Source of the DNA: JAAYAN01 sp964437215
Lineage (GTDB): Bacteria > Bacteroidota > Ignavibacteria > Ignavibacteriales > Melioribacteraceae
Length of the DNA: 22,044 nucleotides
Assembly (NCBI GenBank): GCA_964437215.1
Contig: CAYTFZ010000036.1
Location: forward strand, 1-22,044
Direction: 5' to 3'
A program made the translations under genes and the position numbers. The notes under the pieces are model-generated. The model had not been told where the DNA came from. It worked only from the letters and a program-made list of their open reading frames with translations, and did not search any database. Below are positions 1-8,334 of this stretch, piece by piece (the first letter of the stretch is position 1; every line of letters begins with the position of its first letter).

Positions 1-1649
1 GAAATCTGTGCAAAATAAATCTGTTTGGCATCATATTGAGCCATCAAAACAGAAATCTCCAAAACAATCGTCCATAACCGAGAAGCGTGTCTGTATGCTT
101 CCACATCAAATTTCTGTGTTTCAACATTATAAAACTTAACAACATTTAATGATGCAAGATTACATGCAGTATCATCAATAAACATATATTCGCTGCAAGG
201 ATTTGAAGCTTTTATCTGTCCGTCTTCGGGACAAGTGTGCCACTCGTTAATTGTGGTATGATATTGCAATCCGGGATCGGCGCAAGACCAGGCAGCAAAA
301 GCAATATCTTCCCAAAGATCGCGGGCACGAAGAGTTTTGGATGCTTTCGGCTTCCTGTTTTCGTTTGCTGCTCTATCCTTCTCAACTCTGAAAACCAGGT
401 TCCATTCCTTATCTTCAATCACTGCCGACATAAAATCGTTGGTTACTCTTACCGAATTATTCGAATTTTGTCCGGCTACAGTTGCATAAGCTTCCGAATT
501 CCAATCTGTATCATATTCAGGAAATTCTATTGATGTGAATCCTAATTTTGCAAGCTGAATAACTCTTTCAATATAATTATCGGCAATAAAAGCTGATCTT
601 GCTTCTGCAACGGCTTTATTTAAAAATTTATTTTTTCTTTTATTGAATCTGTCATTTTCGGGATGCTCTTTAAAGCAAGCCTGCATTATATTATTAAGAT
701 GATGATTATTTAATTTGGAACCTGTTACCAAAGCTGCAACTTTTTGTTCTTCAATAACTTTCCAATTTATGTACTCTTCTATATCAGGATGATCTATATC
801 CAATGTTATCATTTTTGCAGCGCGGCGGGTTGTTCCTCCTGATTTAATTGCACCGGCAGAACGGTCCCCTATTTTTAGAAATGACATCAAACCGCTTGAT
901 TTTCCTCCGCCGCTTAATGGCTCGTTTGAACCGCGTATGCTCGAAAAGTTTGAACCTGTACCCGAACCGTACTTAAATAAGCGGGCTTCGCGTACCCATA
1001 AATCCATAATTCCGCCTTTGTTAACAAGTGTATCGTCAACCGATTGAATAAAACAAGCATGCGGCTGAGGATGAGTATAGGCATCTTCAGATTCAGTAAG
1101 TTTTCCAGTTTTATAATCTACATAAAAATGACCTTGCGATGGTCCGTTTATTCCGTAAGCCCAGAACAATCCGGTATTAAACCATTGCGGACTGTTAGGA
1201 GCGGCAAATTGACAGGTTAACATATATAAATGTTCATCATAAAAGGCTTTAGCATCTTCTTCTGTATCAAAATAACCGGCTTTCCAGCCCCAATATGTCC
1301 AGGTTCCGGCTAATCTGTGAAAAACCTGTCTTGAGTCTGTTTCCGATGTGAATCTTTCTTTTTCGGGTAAGTTTTCAAGTTTTTCCGTATCGGGTTCCGA
1401 TGCCTGAAGCCAGACAGGAATTCCTTTCTCTTTTACTTTTCTCATTAATCTTGGTACGCCTGCTTTACGGAAATATTTCTGTGCAATAATATCCGTAGCA
1501 ACCTGCGACCAGCTTTTAGGAACCATAACATCTTCCATTTTAAAAACACTGGTTCCGTCGGGATTTTTGATTTCTGATATGCGTTTCTCGAATTCCACAC
1601 TCGAAAGTGGATCCTGATCCGCTTTTGTAAAAAGTCGGGTAACTTTCAT
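1..1649 (-). CDS. nrdJ: Vitamin B12-dependent (class II) ribonucleoside-diphosphate reductase, N-terminal part
   Basis: This gene makes deoxyribonucleotides from ribonucleotides using adenosylcobalamin as radical generator, in the cytoplasm and without need for oxygen. Translating the minus strand from the ATG at 1649-1647 gives 549 uninterrupted codons that run off the left edge, so the C-terminal part (rest of the barrel and C-terminal cysteines) is missing from the window. Visible landmarks are FWAYGINGP-QGHFYVD, typical of large B12-dependent reductases; Cys199 in PQPHACF; and the finger loop NPCSEYMF with Cys485 (predicted thiyl-radical cysteine), followed 11 residues later by Cys496 in DTACNLAS. 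Cys199 and Cys496 would be the reducing pair. The start is supported by a GAGGTG Shine-Dalgarno at 1659-1654, four bases upstream. The gene is transcribed away from malQ. I consider the identification very secure. Confidence 0.95.
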   Translation of the reverse strand, partial: MKVTRLFTKADQDPLSSVEFEKRISEIKNPDGTSVFKMEDVMVPKSWSQVATDIIAQKYFRKAGVPRLMRKVKEKGIPVWLQASEPDTEKLENLPEKERFTSETDSRQVFHRLAGTWTYWGWKAGYFDTEEDAKAFYDEHLYMLTCQFAAPNSPQWFNTGLFWAYGINGPSQGHFYVDYKTGKLTESEDAYTHPQPHACFIQSVDDTLVNKGGIMDLWVREARLFKYGSGTGSNFSSIRGSNEPLSGGGKSSGLMSFLKIGDRSAGAIKSGGTTRRAAKMITLDIDHPDIEEYINWKVIEEQKVAALVTGSKLNNHHLNNIMQACFKEHPENDRFNKRKNKFLNKAVAEARSAFIADNYIERVIQLAKLGFTSIEFPEYDTDWNSEAYATVAGQNSNNSVRVTNDFMSAVIEDKEWNLVFRVEKDRAANENRKPKASKTLRARDLWEDIAFAAWSCADPGLQYHTTINEWHTCPEDGQIKASNPCSEYMFIDDTACNLASLNVVKFYNVETQKFDVEAYRHASRLWTIVLEISVLMAQYDAKQIYFAQI

Positions 1650-1769
1650 TAAACACCTCAATTATTTTATTTACGACCGGAGGTCATAAAAATTTAAAAG
1701 TTAAAATTTTAAAGAAAAAGCTGCTTTTTTAACCGGAAGAATTCATGCAGAATAAAGCATCGTGAAGTT

Positions 1770-1799
1770 CAAAATAGCAATTCTAAAATTATAAAGCAA
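1770..1799 (-). promoter_or_regulatory. Candidate promoter for nrdJ
   Basis: On the minus strand a TTG (1799-1797) is followed after 20 bases by TATTTTG (1776-1770), which is one base short of the Bacteroidota TAnnTTTG -7 element. It would leave a leader of roughly 110 bases containing the inverted repeats noted separately. This rests on pattern match alone. Confidence 0.35.
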
Positions 1800-1903
1800 T
1801 GGATTTATTTAAATTCTTTCATTTTTATTTTTTATAATACTATTGGATTATTCCGGGCGGTAAATATAAAAAAATTAATCCTTAAATAAAGCTTGAATTT
1901 TGT

Positions 1904-1911
1904 TAAATTTG
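1904..1911 (+). promoter_or_regulatory. Possible -7 element of the malQ operon promoter
   Basis: TAAATTTG matches the Bacteroidota TAnnTTTG consensus and lies 36 bases before the malQ ATG. No TTG lies 19-21 bases upstream, so the call is weak. Confidence 0.3.
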
Positions 1912-1947
1912 CCATGTTTTTAATTATAAATAGCAATCGGGATTTTT

Positions 1948-3459
1948 ATGAGTTTAAAAAGATCAGCAGGAATTTTGCTTCATCCAACTTCTTTACCGGG
2001 CAGATACGGAATTGGCGATTTAGGTAAGGAAGCTTACAGTTTTATCGATTTTCTTGAATCTGCAGGCCAGAATATCTGGCAGGTTTTTCCTCTGGGACCT
2101 ACAGGATACGGCGACTCACCTTATCAGTGTTTTTCTGCTTTTGCAGGAAACCCTTTATTGATAAGTCCCGATCTTTTAATTCAAGACGGTTTGCTCGAAA
2201 AAAATATACAGATTCCTAAGTTCGATTCTGCAAAAATAGATTTCGGACCGCTGATTAATTTCAAGTTCGAACTTCTTAACCAAGCTTATGAAAAATTTAA
2301 AGAACAGAATTATTCTCTTGAAGATTACTGCGGATATTTTTGTGATGAAAACAAAGATTGGCTTGACGATTATGCCCTTTTTATGGCAGCAAAAGAATAT
2401 CACGGCGGCGTTGAGTGGACAAAATGGAGCGAAGATATTGCTTTCAGGAAGGACAATGCCGTTGAATTATGGACAATTAAGCTTGAAGACAGAGTTAATT
2501 TTCATAAATTTATTCAATCTGTTTTCTTCAAACAATGGAGTTCTTTGCGTACTTATGCCAATAATAAAGGAATTGAAATAATTGGCGATCTGCCCATTTT
2601 TATTGCATACGACAGTGCTGATTGCTGGTCAGAAAAAGGCCTTTTTTCGGTAAACGAAACAGGCAGACTTGAATTTGTGGCCGGCGTTCCCCCAGATTAT
2701 TTCAGCGAAACCGGACAGCTTTGGGGAAATCCTCTTTACCGTTGGGATGTAATGGAAAGAAATAATTTTAGATGGTGGAAAAAAAGGTTCACAAATCTTT
2801 TAAAATTAGTAGATATTATAAGAATTGATCATTTCCGCGGATTTGAATCTTATTGGGAAATTCCTGGAGGCGCGCCAAACGCAATTAATGGAAGGTGGAT
2901 TAAAGCACCCGGAGAAAAACTTTTTTCCGAAATAAGAAAAGAATTGGGCGATTTACCGATTATTGCAGAGGACCTTGGTGTAATAACAAAAGAGGTAGCA
3001 GATTTACGCAATAAATTTAACTTTCCTGGAATCCGAATTTTGCAATTTGCTTTCGGTGCTTCGGGTGATAAAAGATTTTTACCTCATAATTTCGATAAAA
3101 ACTGTGTTGTACATACTGGTTCTCACGATAACGAAACAACAAAAGGTTTCTTCGAAAACGAGAAAAAAAATAAAACAAGTGTTTACAAACATGCTAAAAA
3201 GTATTTACAAGCTGATGATAAAAGTTTTACTTTTGCAGCAATTAAATCGGCTTACGCATCTTGCGCAAATATAGTTGTAATACCTTTGCAGGATATTCTT
3301 GAACTTGGTAATGAAGCCCGTATGAACTTTCCCGGTAAACTTGGCGGAAATTGGTGCTGGCGTTTTACAAAAGATCAATTAAATAAAAGTATTGCTAAAG
3401 TTTACAAGGAAATGGCAGAATTATATGAACGGACAAACATCAGCAAAGGAGATTATTAA
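1948..3459 (+). CDS. malQ: 4-alpha-glucanotransferase (amylomaltase, GH77)
   Basis: This cytoplasmic enzyme transfers alpha-1,4-glucan segments between maltodextrins or onto glucose, serving glycogen and maltodextrin turnover. At 503 residues it is the normal length for bacterial GH77 enzymes of the Thermus type. The N-terminus LLHPTSLPGRYGIGDLG and the segment WQVFPLGPTGYGDSPYQ are family signatures. The catalytic triad is visible: nucleophile Asp294 in RIDHFRG, acid/base Glu341 in IIAEDLG, and Asp394 in TGSHDNET. The ATG at 1948 is preceded only by a weak GGGA. The gene opens a plus-strand cluster. Its TAA stop shares an A with the ATG of the TerB-like gene (TAATG), so the two are translationally coupled. 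I see no other glycogen gene in the window. Confidence 0.96.
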   Translation: MSLKRSAGILLHPTSLPGRYGIGDLGKEAYSFIDFLESAGQNIWQVFPLGPTGYGDSPYQCFSAFAGNPLLISPDLLIQDGLLEKNIQIPKFDSAKIDFGPLINFKFELLNQAYEKFKEQNYSLEDYCGYFCDENKDWLDDYALFMAAKEYHGGVEWTKWSEDIAFRKDNAVELWTIKLEDRVNFHKFIQSVFFKQWSSLRTYANNKGIEIIGDLPIFIAYDSADCWSEKGLFSVNETGRLEFVAGVPPDYFSETGQLWGNPLYRWDVMERNNFRWWKKRFTNLLKLVDIIRIDHFRGFESYWEIPGGAPNAINGRWIKAPGEKLFSEIRKELGDLPIIAEDLGVITKEVADLRNKFNFPGIRILQFAFGASGDKRFLPHNFDKNCVVHTGSHDNETTKGFFENEKKNKTSVYKHAKKYLQADDKSFTFAAIKSAYASCANIVVIPLQDILELGNEARMNFPGKLGGNWCWRFTKDQLNKSIAKVYKEMAELYERTNISKGDY

Positions 3460-3926
3460 TGCTGGGTTTTATTAAAAATATTATTTGCGGAAATAATGAT
3501 ATCTATACCGGAAGTTCAGAAAATAATTCAAAAAAAGCGCAGATTGCCACTTGCGCATTGCTAATTGAAACAGCCGCTTCCGATAATGAATTTTCTTTTA
3601 TTGAAAGAAAAAAAATAATCGAAATTATGAAAACAACATTCGGGTTGGAAGAAAATATTGTTGAGGAACTGATTGAACTATCGCAACAGGAAATTAAAGA
3701 CAGCGTAAGTTTGTATGAGTTTACCGATGTTATAAATTCACATTTCAGCCAGGATGAAAAATTTGAAATAATAAAGAACATTTGGCGGCTTATTCTTGTT
3801 GACAATGAAATTGATACTCACGAAGATCATATCATTAAAAGGATAGGCGGAAATCTTCATATATACCATCAAGAAATTATTGAAGCTAAACTGCTTGTTA
3901 AGGAAGAAATGAAAAAAATAAATTAG
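3459..3926 (+). CDS. TerB-like (tellurite-resistance/DUF533-type helical) protein
   Basis: A 155-residue, soluble, mostly helical protein. Residues from about 25 to 150 follow the TerB fold pattern: an ATCALLIETAASDNEFSFIE helix with the acidic D-x-E-x-x-x-x-E loop, then LVDNEIDTHEDHIIKRI with the second acidic loop, consistent with the metal-binding sites described for TerB-family proteins. The family name comes from tellurite operons, but most stand-alone members have no known role and I would not infer tellurite resistance here, since no terZDC neighbour is present. Translation is coupled to malQ by a one-base TAATG overlap, with AAAGGAG just upstream as Shine-Dalgarno. The next gene, nhaA, starts 32 bases downstream on the same strand. 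The fold assignment is good; the function is unknown. Confidence 0.8.
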   Translation: MLGFIKNIICGNNDIYTGSSENNSKKAQIATCALLIETAASDNEFSFIERKKIIEIMKTTFGLEENIVEELIELSQQEIKDSVSLYEFTDVINSHFSQDEKFEIIKNIWRLILVDNEIDTHEDHIIKRIGGNLHIYHQEIIEAKLLVKEEMKKIN

Positions 3927-3958
3927 CACGAATTATATTCTTTAATGCAGGAGTTTTT

Positions 3959-5107
3959 ATGCATATAACAAAATTATTCAAAGAGTTTTTCGAAAGTGAA
4001 AAAGCCGGCGGTATAGTTTTAATTATTTGTACTATAATTTCTCTTGTATTAGCTAATTCGTTTTTTCAAACCGGATACATTCAGTTTTGGAAAGTATATT
4101 TAGCCGGAATGAGCTTGGAACATTGGATTAACGACGGCTTGATGGCTGTTTTCTTTTTATTAATCGGCTTGGAACTTGAAAGAGAAATTTACGATGGAGA
4201 ACTTTCCGATATTAAAAATGCCTTATTGCCGGTTTCAGGGGCACTTGGCGGAATGATTGTTCCAGCGGCTTTATATCTTATATTTAATTACAGAACAGAA
4301 ACACAATCAGGGGCAGGCATTCCGATGGCAACTGATATTGCATTTGCCTTGGGAATTTTATCGTTATTAGGAAGCAGGGTTCCTGTTTCTCTAAAAGTTT
4401 TTCTTACAGCTCTTGCAGTTATTGACGATCTTGGAGCTATTATCATTATAGCTGTTTTTTACACTGCTACTTTATCATTGTTTAATCTTTTTATGGCACT
4501 TGGTGTTTTCGTAGTCCTCCTTATACTGAACAGATTAAAAGTTCATATTCTGATACCATACATCATTGGCGGAATAATAATGTGGTATTTTATGCTAAAC
4601 AGCGGTGTTCACGCAACAATAACAGGTGTTTTGCTTGCATTTGCAATACCTTTCGGCGATGGAGGAAAAAATACTGCATCCTATAAACTTCAGCATTTTC
4701 TGCATGAACCCGTTGCTTTTTTAATTCTTCCTGTCTTTGCATTGGCTAACACGGCAATAGCGCTTAATTCCGATATTCAAAGTATTTTTACGCAAATATA
4801 TTCGTATGGAATTTCCGCAGGATTGATAATAGGAAAACCCGCAGGTATTTTTCTTTTCAGTTTTGCGGCTGTTTCATTTGGAATCTGCAAGCTTCCCGCT
4901 GAATTAAATTGGAAAGCTATTATAGGAGTGGGCTTTTTAGGTGGTATAGGATTTACAATGTCGATATTTATTACATTGCTTGCATTCGATAACCCGGTAA
5001 TTATTGATAACAGTAAGCTTGTAATATTAATTTCATCGTTATTTGCCGGCTTAATCGGGTTTGTGCTATTAAAATTATCATTAAAAAACAGTTTTCAAAA
5101 TACTTGA
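3959..5107 (+). CDS. nhaA: Na+/H+ antiporter NhaA
   Basis: An inner-membrane electrogenic antiporter that exports Na+ in exchange for protons, giving pH and salt homeostasis. It is 382 residues long (E. coli NhaA is 388) and hydrophobic throughout, as expected for 12 membrane segments. The transport-site residues are in place: Asp126 in MATDIAFALG, the Asp156-Asp157 pair in AVIDDLGA, and Lys293 in IIGKPAGI of the penultimate segments. The ATG at 3959 has AGGAG at 3949-3953. The gene sits in a plus-strand run followed 18 bases later by a second cation antiporter, so the pair probably serve a common ion-balance function. I see no frameshift or oddity. Confidence 0.97.
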   Translation: MHITKLFKEFFESEKAGGIVLIICTIISLVLANSFFQTGYIQFWKVYLAGMSLEHWINDGLMAVFFLLIGLELEREIYDGELSDIKNALLPVSGALGGMIVPAALYLIFNYRTETQSGAGIPMATDIAFALGILSLLGSRVPVSLKVFLTALAVIDDLGAIIIIAVFYTATLSLFNLFMALGVFVVLLILNRLKVHILIPYIIGGIIMWYFMLNSGVHATITGVLLAFAIPFGDGGKNTASYKLQHFLHEPVAFLILPVFALANTAIALNSDIQSIFTQIYSYGISAGLIIGKPAGIFLFSFAAVSFGICKLPAELNWKAIIGVGFLGGIGFTMSIFITLLAFDNPVIIDNSKLVILISSLFAGLIGFVLLKLSLKNSFQNT

Positions 5108-5125
5108 AGAAATTGAGAATCTTAA

Positions 5126-6079
5126 ATGTTAATAAATATTACACTTCTTATTATCGGTTTCCTGCTGCTTATTAAGGGAGCCGACTGGCTTGTTAACGGA
5201 GCTTCTGCCCTTGCAAAACGATTTAATATTTCGGATATTATAATCGGACTAACAGTTGTGGCTTTCGGAACTTCTGCGCCTGAATTAGTAGTTAACGCAA
5301 TTGCATCATATTCTAATCATCAGGATATTGTTTTTGGAAATGTAATAGGAAGCAACAACTTTAATCTTTTTGTTATTTTAGGAATAACAGGAGTAATTTT
5401 GCCTATTTCTGTTCCGGTAAATACTGTTCGTAAGGATATTCCTATTTCATTTGCAGCAATTGTAATTCTGTTGTTTTTATCTAACGATTTCTTACTTTCA
5501 GATAAAAGCGTTCTTTCGCGTTATGACGGTTTGATATTGCTTGCTTTCTTTTTGCTTTTTTTGAAGTATGTTTATAATCAATTTAAAATGCATAAAGCTC
5601 AAGAAGAAAATCTGAAAAAACACCATTCCTCTGTACAAATTATTCTGCTTATTTTAGCAGGATTAGCCGGACTTGTATTTGGCGGCAAGTTCGTTGTTGA
5701 TTCTGCAATTGAAATAGCTCAATTCTTCGGAATCAGCGAAAAGATTATAGGACTTACAATTGTTGCTGCAGGAACTTCTCTTCCGGAACTTGCAACTTCT
5801 GTTGTTGCAGCAATTAAAAAAAATAATGATATAGCTGTAGGAAATGTAATCGGTTCTAATATATTTAACATTTTTTTAATATTGGGAATAAGCTCTCTTA
5901 TTAACCCTCTCAATTTTAATCCTGTTTTCAATATCGATATTGCTTTGCTTTCAACAGGCACAATATTGTTGTTTTTATTTTTGTTTTTCTCCAAATCATT
6001 TCAGATTAGAAGGTGGATGGCAGCGGTTTTGCTTATTATTTTTATTTCTTACACTGTTTCCCTTATTTGTACAATTTAA
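5126..6079 (+). CDS. Calcium/sodium antiporter (CaCA family, YrbG/NCX type)
   Basis: An integral membrane exchanger of 317 residues made of two inverted halves. Each half carries the alpha repeat that forms the cation site: GLTVVAFGTSAPELVVNA at 41-58 with Glu53, followed by GNVIGSNNFN, and GLTIVAAGTSLPELATS at about 209-225 with Glu221, followed by GNVIGSNIFN. The hydrophilic loop near residues 150-170 (KMHKAQEENLKKHH) separates the halves. Members normally exchange Ca2+ for Na+ or H+; the exact ion here cannot be read from sequence. The gene lies 18 bases after nhaA and six bases before the TSUP gene, so all three are probably co-transcribed. No strong Shine-Dalgarno precedes the ATG. Confidence 0.94.
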   Translation: MLINITLLIIGFLLLIKGADWLVNGASALAKRFNISDIIIGLTVVAFGTSAPELVVNAIASYSNHQDIVFGNVIGSNNFNLFVILGITGVILPISVPVNTVRKDIPISFAAIVILLFLSNDFLLSDKSVLSRYDGLILLAFFLLFLKYVYNQFKMHKAQEENLKKHHSSVQIILLILAGLAGLVFGGKFVVDSAIEIAQFFGISEKIIGLTIVAAGTSLPELATSVVAAIKKNNDIAVGNVIGSNIFNIFLILGISSLINPLNFNPVFNIDIALLSTGTILLFLFLFFSKSFQIRRWMAAVLLIIFISYTVSLICTI

Positions 6080-6085
6080 TTTTAT

Positions 6086-6883
6086 ATGATATCTGCTGAC
6101 TTCTTTTACGATTACAATATATTAACAGTTTTAACACTGATATTTTTCGCATTTTCAGCCGGGTTTATGGATTCTATTGCCGGCGGCGGCGGACTGATTC
6201 AAATTCCAGCGCTGCTGATAAATTTGCCTTTTGAATCTGTTCCGACGGTTCTTGGCACAAATAAAATTGCTTCATTAAGCGGAACAGCAGTTGCGGCTTT
6301 CCAATATTCTAAAAGAGTAAAATACAACTACTTACTTCTTTTTATAATATCAATAATTGCTTTCATTGCATCTAATTTAGGAGTTTTAACTCTTTCTTAC
6401 ATAGATTCGTCCAGGCTCAAACCCTTAATTCTTATAATTCTTATAATTGTTGCATTTTATACTTTTATTAAAAAAGATTTCGGATTATCAGCTCAAAAAC
6501 ATGTGCCGCTTAAAAAACAGATTTTTCTTGGCAGTATAATAGGGTTTACAGTTGGATTTTATGACGGTTTTTTCGGTCCCGGAACAGGCAGTTTCTTAAT
6601 GCTTGGATTTGTTTACTTTTTAGGATTTGATCTTCTTTCTGCATCGGCTTATGCAAAAGCAGTTAATTGCATCACAAACATTTCAGCCTTAATTGTCTTT
6701 ATCGCACAAGGCAATTTTCTTCTCGGCATTGCAATAATTATGGCAATTTTTAATATTTTAGGAAGTTTAACTGGAACAAAGCTTGCCTTCATAAAAGGAA
6801 ATAAATTTATCCGTATAATATTTTTAATAATTGTTTCATTTATGATTCTTCGTTACAGCTACGAAATTTTCTTAAGCAATTAA
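6086..6883 (+). CDS. TSUP family permease (TauE/SafE sulfite/sulfur-anion exporter)
   Basis: A 265-residue polytopic membrane protein with the two-repeat architecture of the TauE/SafE family. The first repeat has GFMDSIAGGGGLIQIPALL at residues 26-44, and the second has GFYDGFFGPGTGSFLMLGF at about 157-175. Family members move sulfite, sulfoacetate, thiosulfate or other anions; the substrate is not predictable here. It starts six bases after the antiporter gene with no visible Shine-Dalgarno. Its TAA stop interlocks with the stop of the convergent outer-membrane gene (shared TTAA at 6880-6883), leaving no room for an intergenic terminator. It is the last gene of the plus-strand cluster. Confidence 0.9.
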   Translation: MISADFFYDYNILTVLTLIFFAFSAGFMDSIAGGGGLIQIPALLINLPFESVPTVLGTNKIASLSGTAVAAFQYSKRVKYNYLLLFIISIIAFIASNLGVLTLSYIDSSRLKPLILIILIIVAFYTFIKKDFGLSAQKHVPLKKQIFLGSIIGFTVGFYDGFFGPGTGSFLMLGFVYFLGFDLLSASAYAKAVNCITNISALIVFIAQGNFLLGIAIIMAIFNILGSLTGTKLAFIKGNKFIRIIFLIIVSFMILRYSYEIFLSN

Positions 6884-8334
6884 AATATCCAGCGCGAACC
6901 GACCAATAAACTTACCCTTTTTGCACTGTTTCCGTTAAGCCACGAATGAAAATGCTGTGTTGCAAAATCTATTTTTAATGCTCCTGTATCAAAACCTATT
7001 CCTGCCGACCAATTAAATCCTTCAATTCCGCCGGCTGAAATTCCATTGCGGAAAGCAAACCATTTTACAGGTTTCCAATCAACCCCCAAAGCAAAACGAG
7101 GTGTTAATGAATTTAAAGGCATTTCATTAAATCCCTGGTGATAATCGGCATAAATATTCATACTTCCCGGAAAATTCCCTTCAAGAAATTTATCCAACGA
7201 AAATGCAGCCCCGATATGCAAAGCCGTTGGCAAATCCGAAGAAAATTCTTTTGCATATTCACCTTTTGGTTCTAATGTTTTTAATGCTGAATCTACAATA
7301 TCGCTGTAGTTGTCTTTTCCAAAAAATCCGTCGAGAGTAAATCTTGTATCCGAAATATAATTTGCAGTTTCTTTATCCCATTTAATCGAACCGATATCAG
7401 TTACTGAAATTGCAAATGTGAAATAATCAAACATTTTAGCGGTCACGCCTAAATCCAAACCAAAACCTGTTCCGGCGGGAGTATGAAAAGGTCCGCTTAC
7501 AGCTGATTTTTTTTCTTCTTCTTCAAAATCATATTTTACCCCGAAATCAGGCGAAAAAGCTGATTTAACACTTATATCGCCTACAAAATTCATACGGGCG
7601 TCGTCGGTAACTTGAAAGCTTGAACCCGAACTTTCGATGCGGCTGTAAGAAAAACCGTGCAGAAGTTTAAGAGAAATTCCTGCTGAAAATGAATTAAAAT
7701 AATCTGGCATCAAAGAAGAAAAATCCCTTCCGTAACTTAAAGTATAATCGCGGACGTACCAAGAATTTAAACGCAAATCCGATAGGCTGTATTCTTTACC
7801 GATTTCATTTCCATCCATAAGCTCAACTAAATCCCGGGGAACCGAAGCGTTAACGGAGACTCTGTCGGAAATTGAAAAACCGAAAACTCCAATTGAAGGC
7901 GCAAGTTTTAGTGTAAAAGCCAAATATCTAATTGAAATATCCCCGTTTATATTATTGCCGTTTTCAAATAAATCTTTAAAGCGGGTAATATCTTTAGGAG
8001 TTAAATATCTGCCGACTGTTTCTCCGTTCTGGTTTTGTCCGTCACCGCCAAAAAAGTAATTAAACTCATCAATATTCATAAAATCAGTTCCTGCCGAAAC
8101 AGAAATTTCCGGAATAGGTAAAGGGCAATACATTTCCGAATTTTCTAAAAATGCAAGATTTGCCGGATTTTTGCCTATTGAATATATTCCATCAGGGCGG
8201 GCGGTATATGTATTTCCAAGGGAAACCGAAACAGGATCGGATAATCCGGATGAACCAATATATTGTGCGTTGATTGCACCAAACAGAAAACTTAAAATTA
8301 TTGAGCTGTATAAATATTTTTTAATCATTTTCAT
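6880..8334 (-). CDS. Outer-membrane beta-barrel protein of unknown function (PorV/FadL-like, DUF5723-like)
   Basis: A 484-residue secreted protein with a signal peptide (residues 1-23, cut predicted after INA) and a mature N-terminus containing SIGKNPANLAF, a motif reminiscent of the NPAgLa stretch at the start of FadL and PorV-type barrels. Alternating hydrophobic strands run to the C-terminal SLLVGSRWIF, ending in Phe as outer-membrane insertion (BAM) signals do. Central text such as GFGLDLGVTAKMFDYFTFAISVTDIGSIKW is typical of DUF5723-like barrels in the Bacteroidota/Ignavibacteria, an assignment made from memory of the pattern. The ATG at 8334 lies inside the end of the upstream lipoprotein gene (14-bp overlap), so expression of the pair is coupled. 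Met3 (8328) is an alternative start. The barrel class is likely; the cargo or role is unknown. Confidence 0.75.
   Translation of the reverse strand: MKMIKKYLYSSIILSFLFGAINAQYIGSSGLSDPVSVSLGNTYTARPDGIYSIGKNPANLAFLENSEMYCPLPIPEISVSAGTDFMNIDEFNYFFGGDGQNQNGETVGRYLTPKDITRFKDLFENGNNINGDISIRYLAFTLKLAPSIGVFGFSISDRVSVNASVPRDLVELMDGNEIGKEYSLSDLRLNSWYVRDYTLSYGRDFSSLMPDYFNSFSAGISLKLLHGFSYSRIESSGSSFQVTDDARMNFVGDISVKSAFSPDFGVKYDFEEEEKKSAVSGPFHTPAGTGFGLDLGVTAKMFDYFTFAISVTDIGSIKWDKETANYISDTRFTLDGFFGKDNYSDIVDSALKTLEPKGEYAKEFSSDLPTALHIGAAFSLDKFLEGNFPGSMNIYADYHQGFNEMPLNSLTPRFALGVDWKPVKWFAFRNGISAGGIEGFNWSAGIGFDTGALKIDFATQHFHSWLNGNSAKRVSLLVGSRWIF

Larger units (their letters stand above)
1650..1947. promoter_or_regulatory. 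Divergent intergenic region between nrdJ and malQ
   Basis: This is a 298-bp, very AT-rich region with the two start codons facing outward, so promoters for both genes must lie here. Visible elements: the GACC-GGA-GGTC inverted repeat at 1675-1685, close to the nrdJ start; a second palindrome, AAAAAGC-T-GCTTTTT, at 1715-1729; the candidate nrdJ promoter at 1770-1799; and TAAATTTG at 1904-1911, which fits the TAnnTTTG -7 element for malQ but lacks a well-placed TTG upstream. I see no coding frame and no riboswitch I can support. Confidence 0.6.

Noticed and set aside
237..533. Open frame of 98 codons on the plus strand (and a 68-codon frame at 212-418, minus)
   Set aside because: Both lie inside the nrdJ coding sequence in other frames; nrdJ is supported by active-site motifs.
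1650..1947. Possible cobalamin riboswitch ahead of the B12-dependent nrdJ
   Set aside because: The region is short, AT-rich and lacks anything like the B12-box or multi-helix core.
3459..3926. Tellurite-resistance function for the TerB-like gene
   Set aside because: No terZ, terC, terD or terE neighbour is present; the fold name alone does not justify the phenotype.
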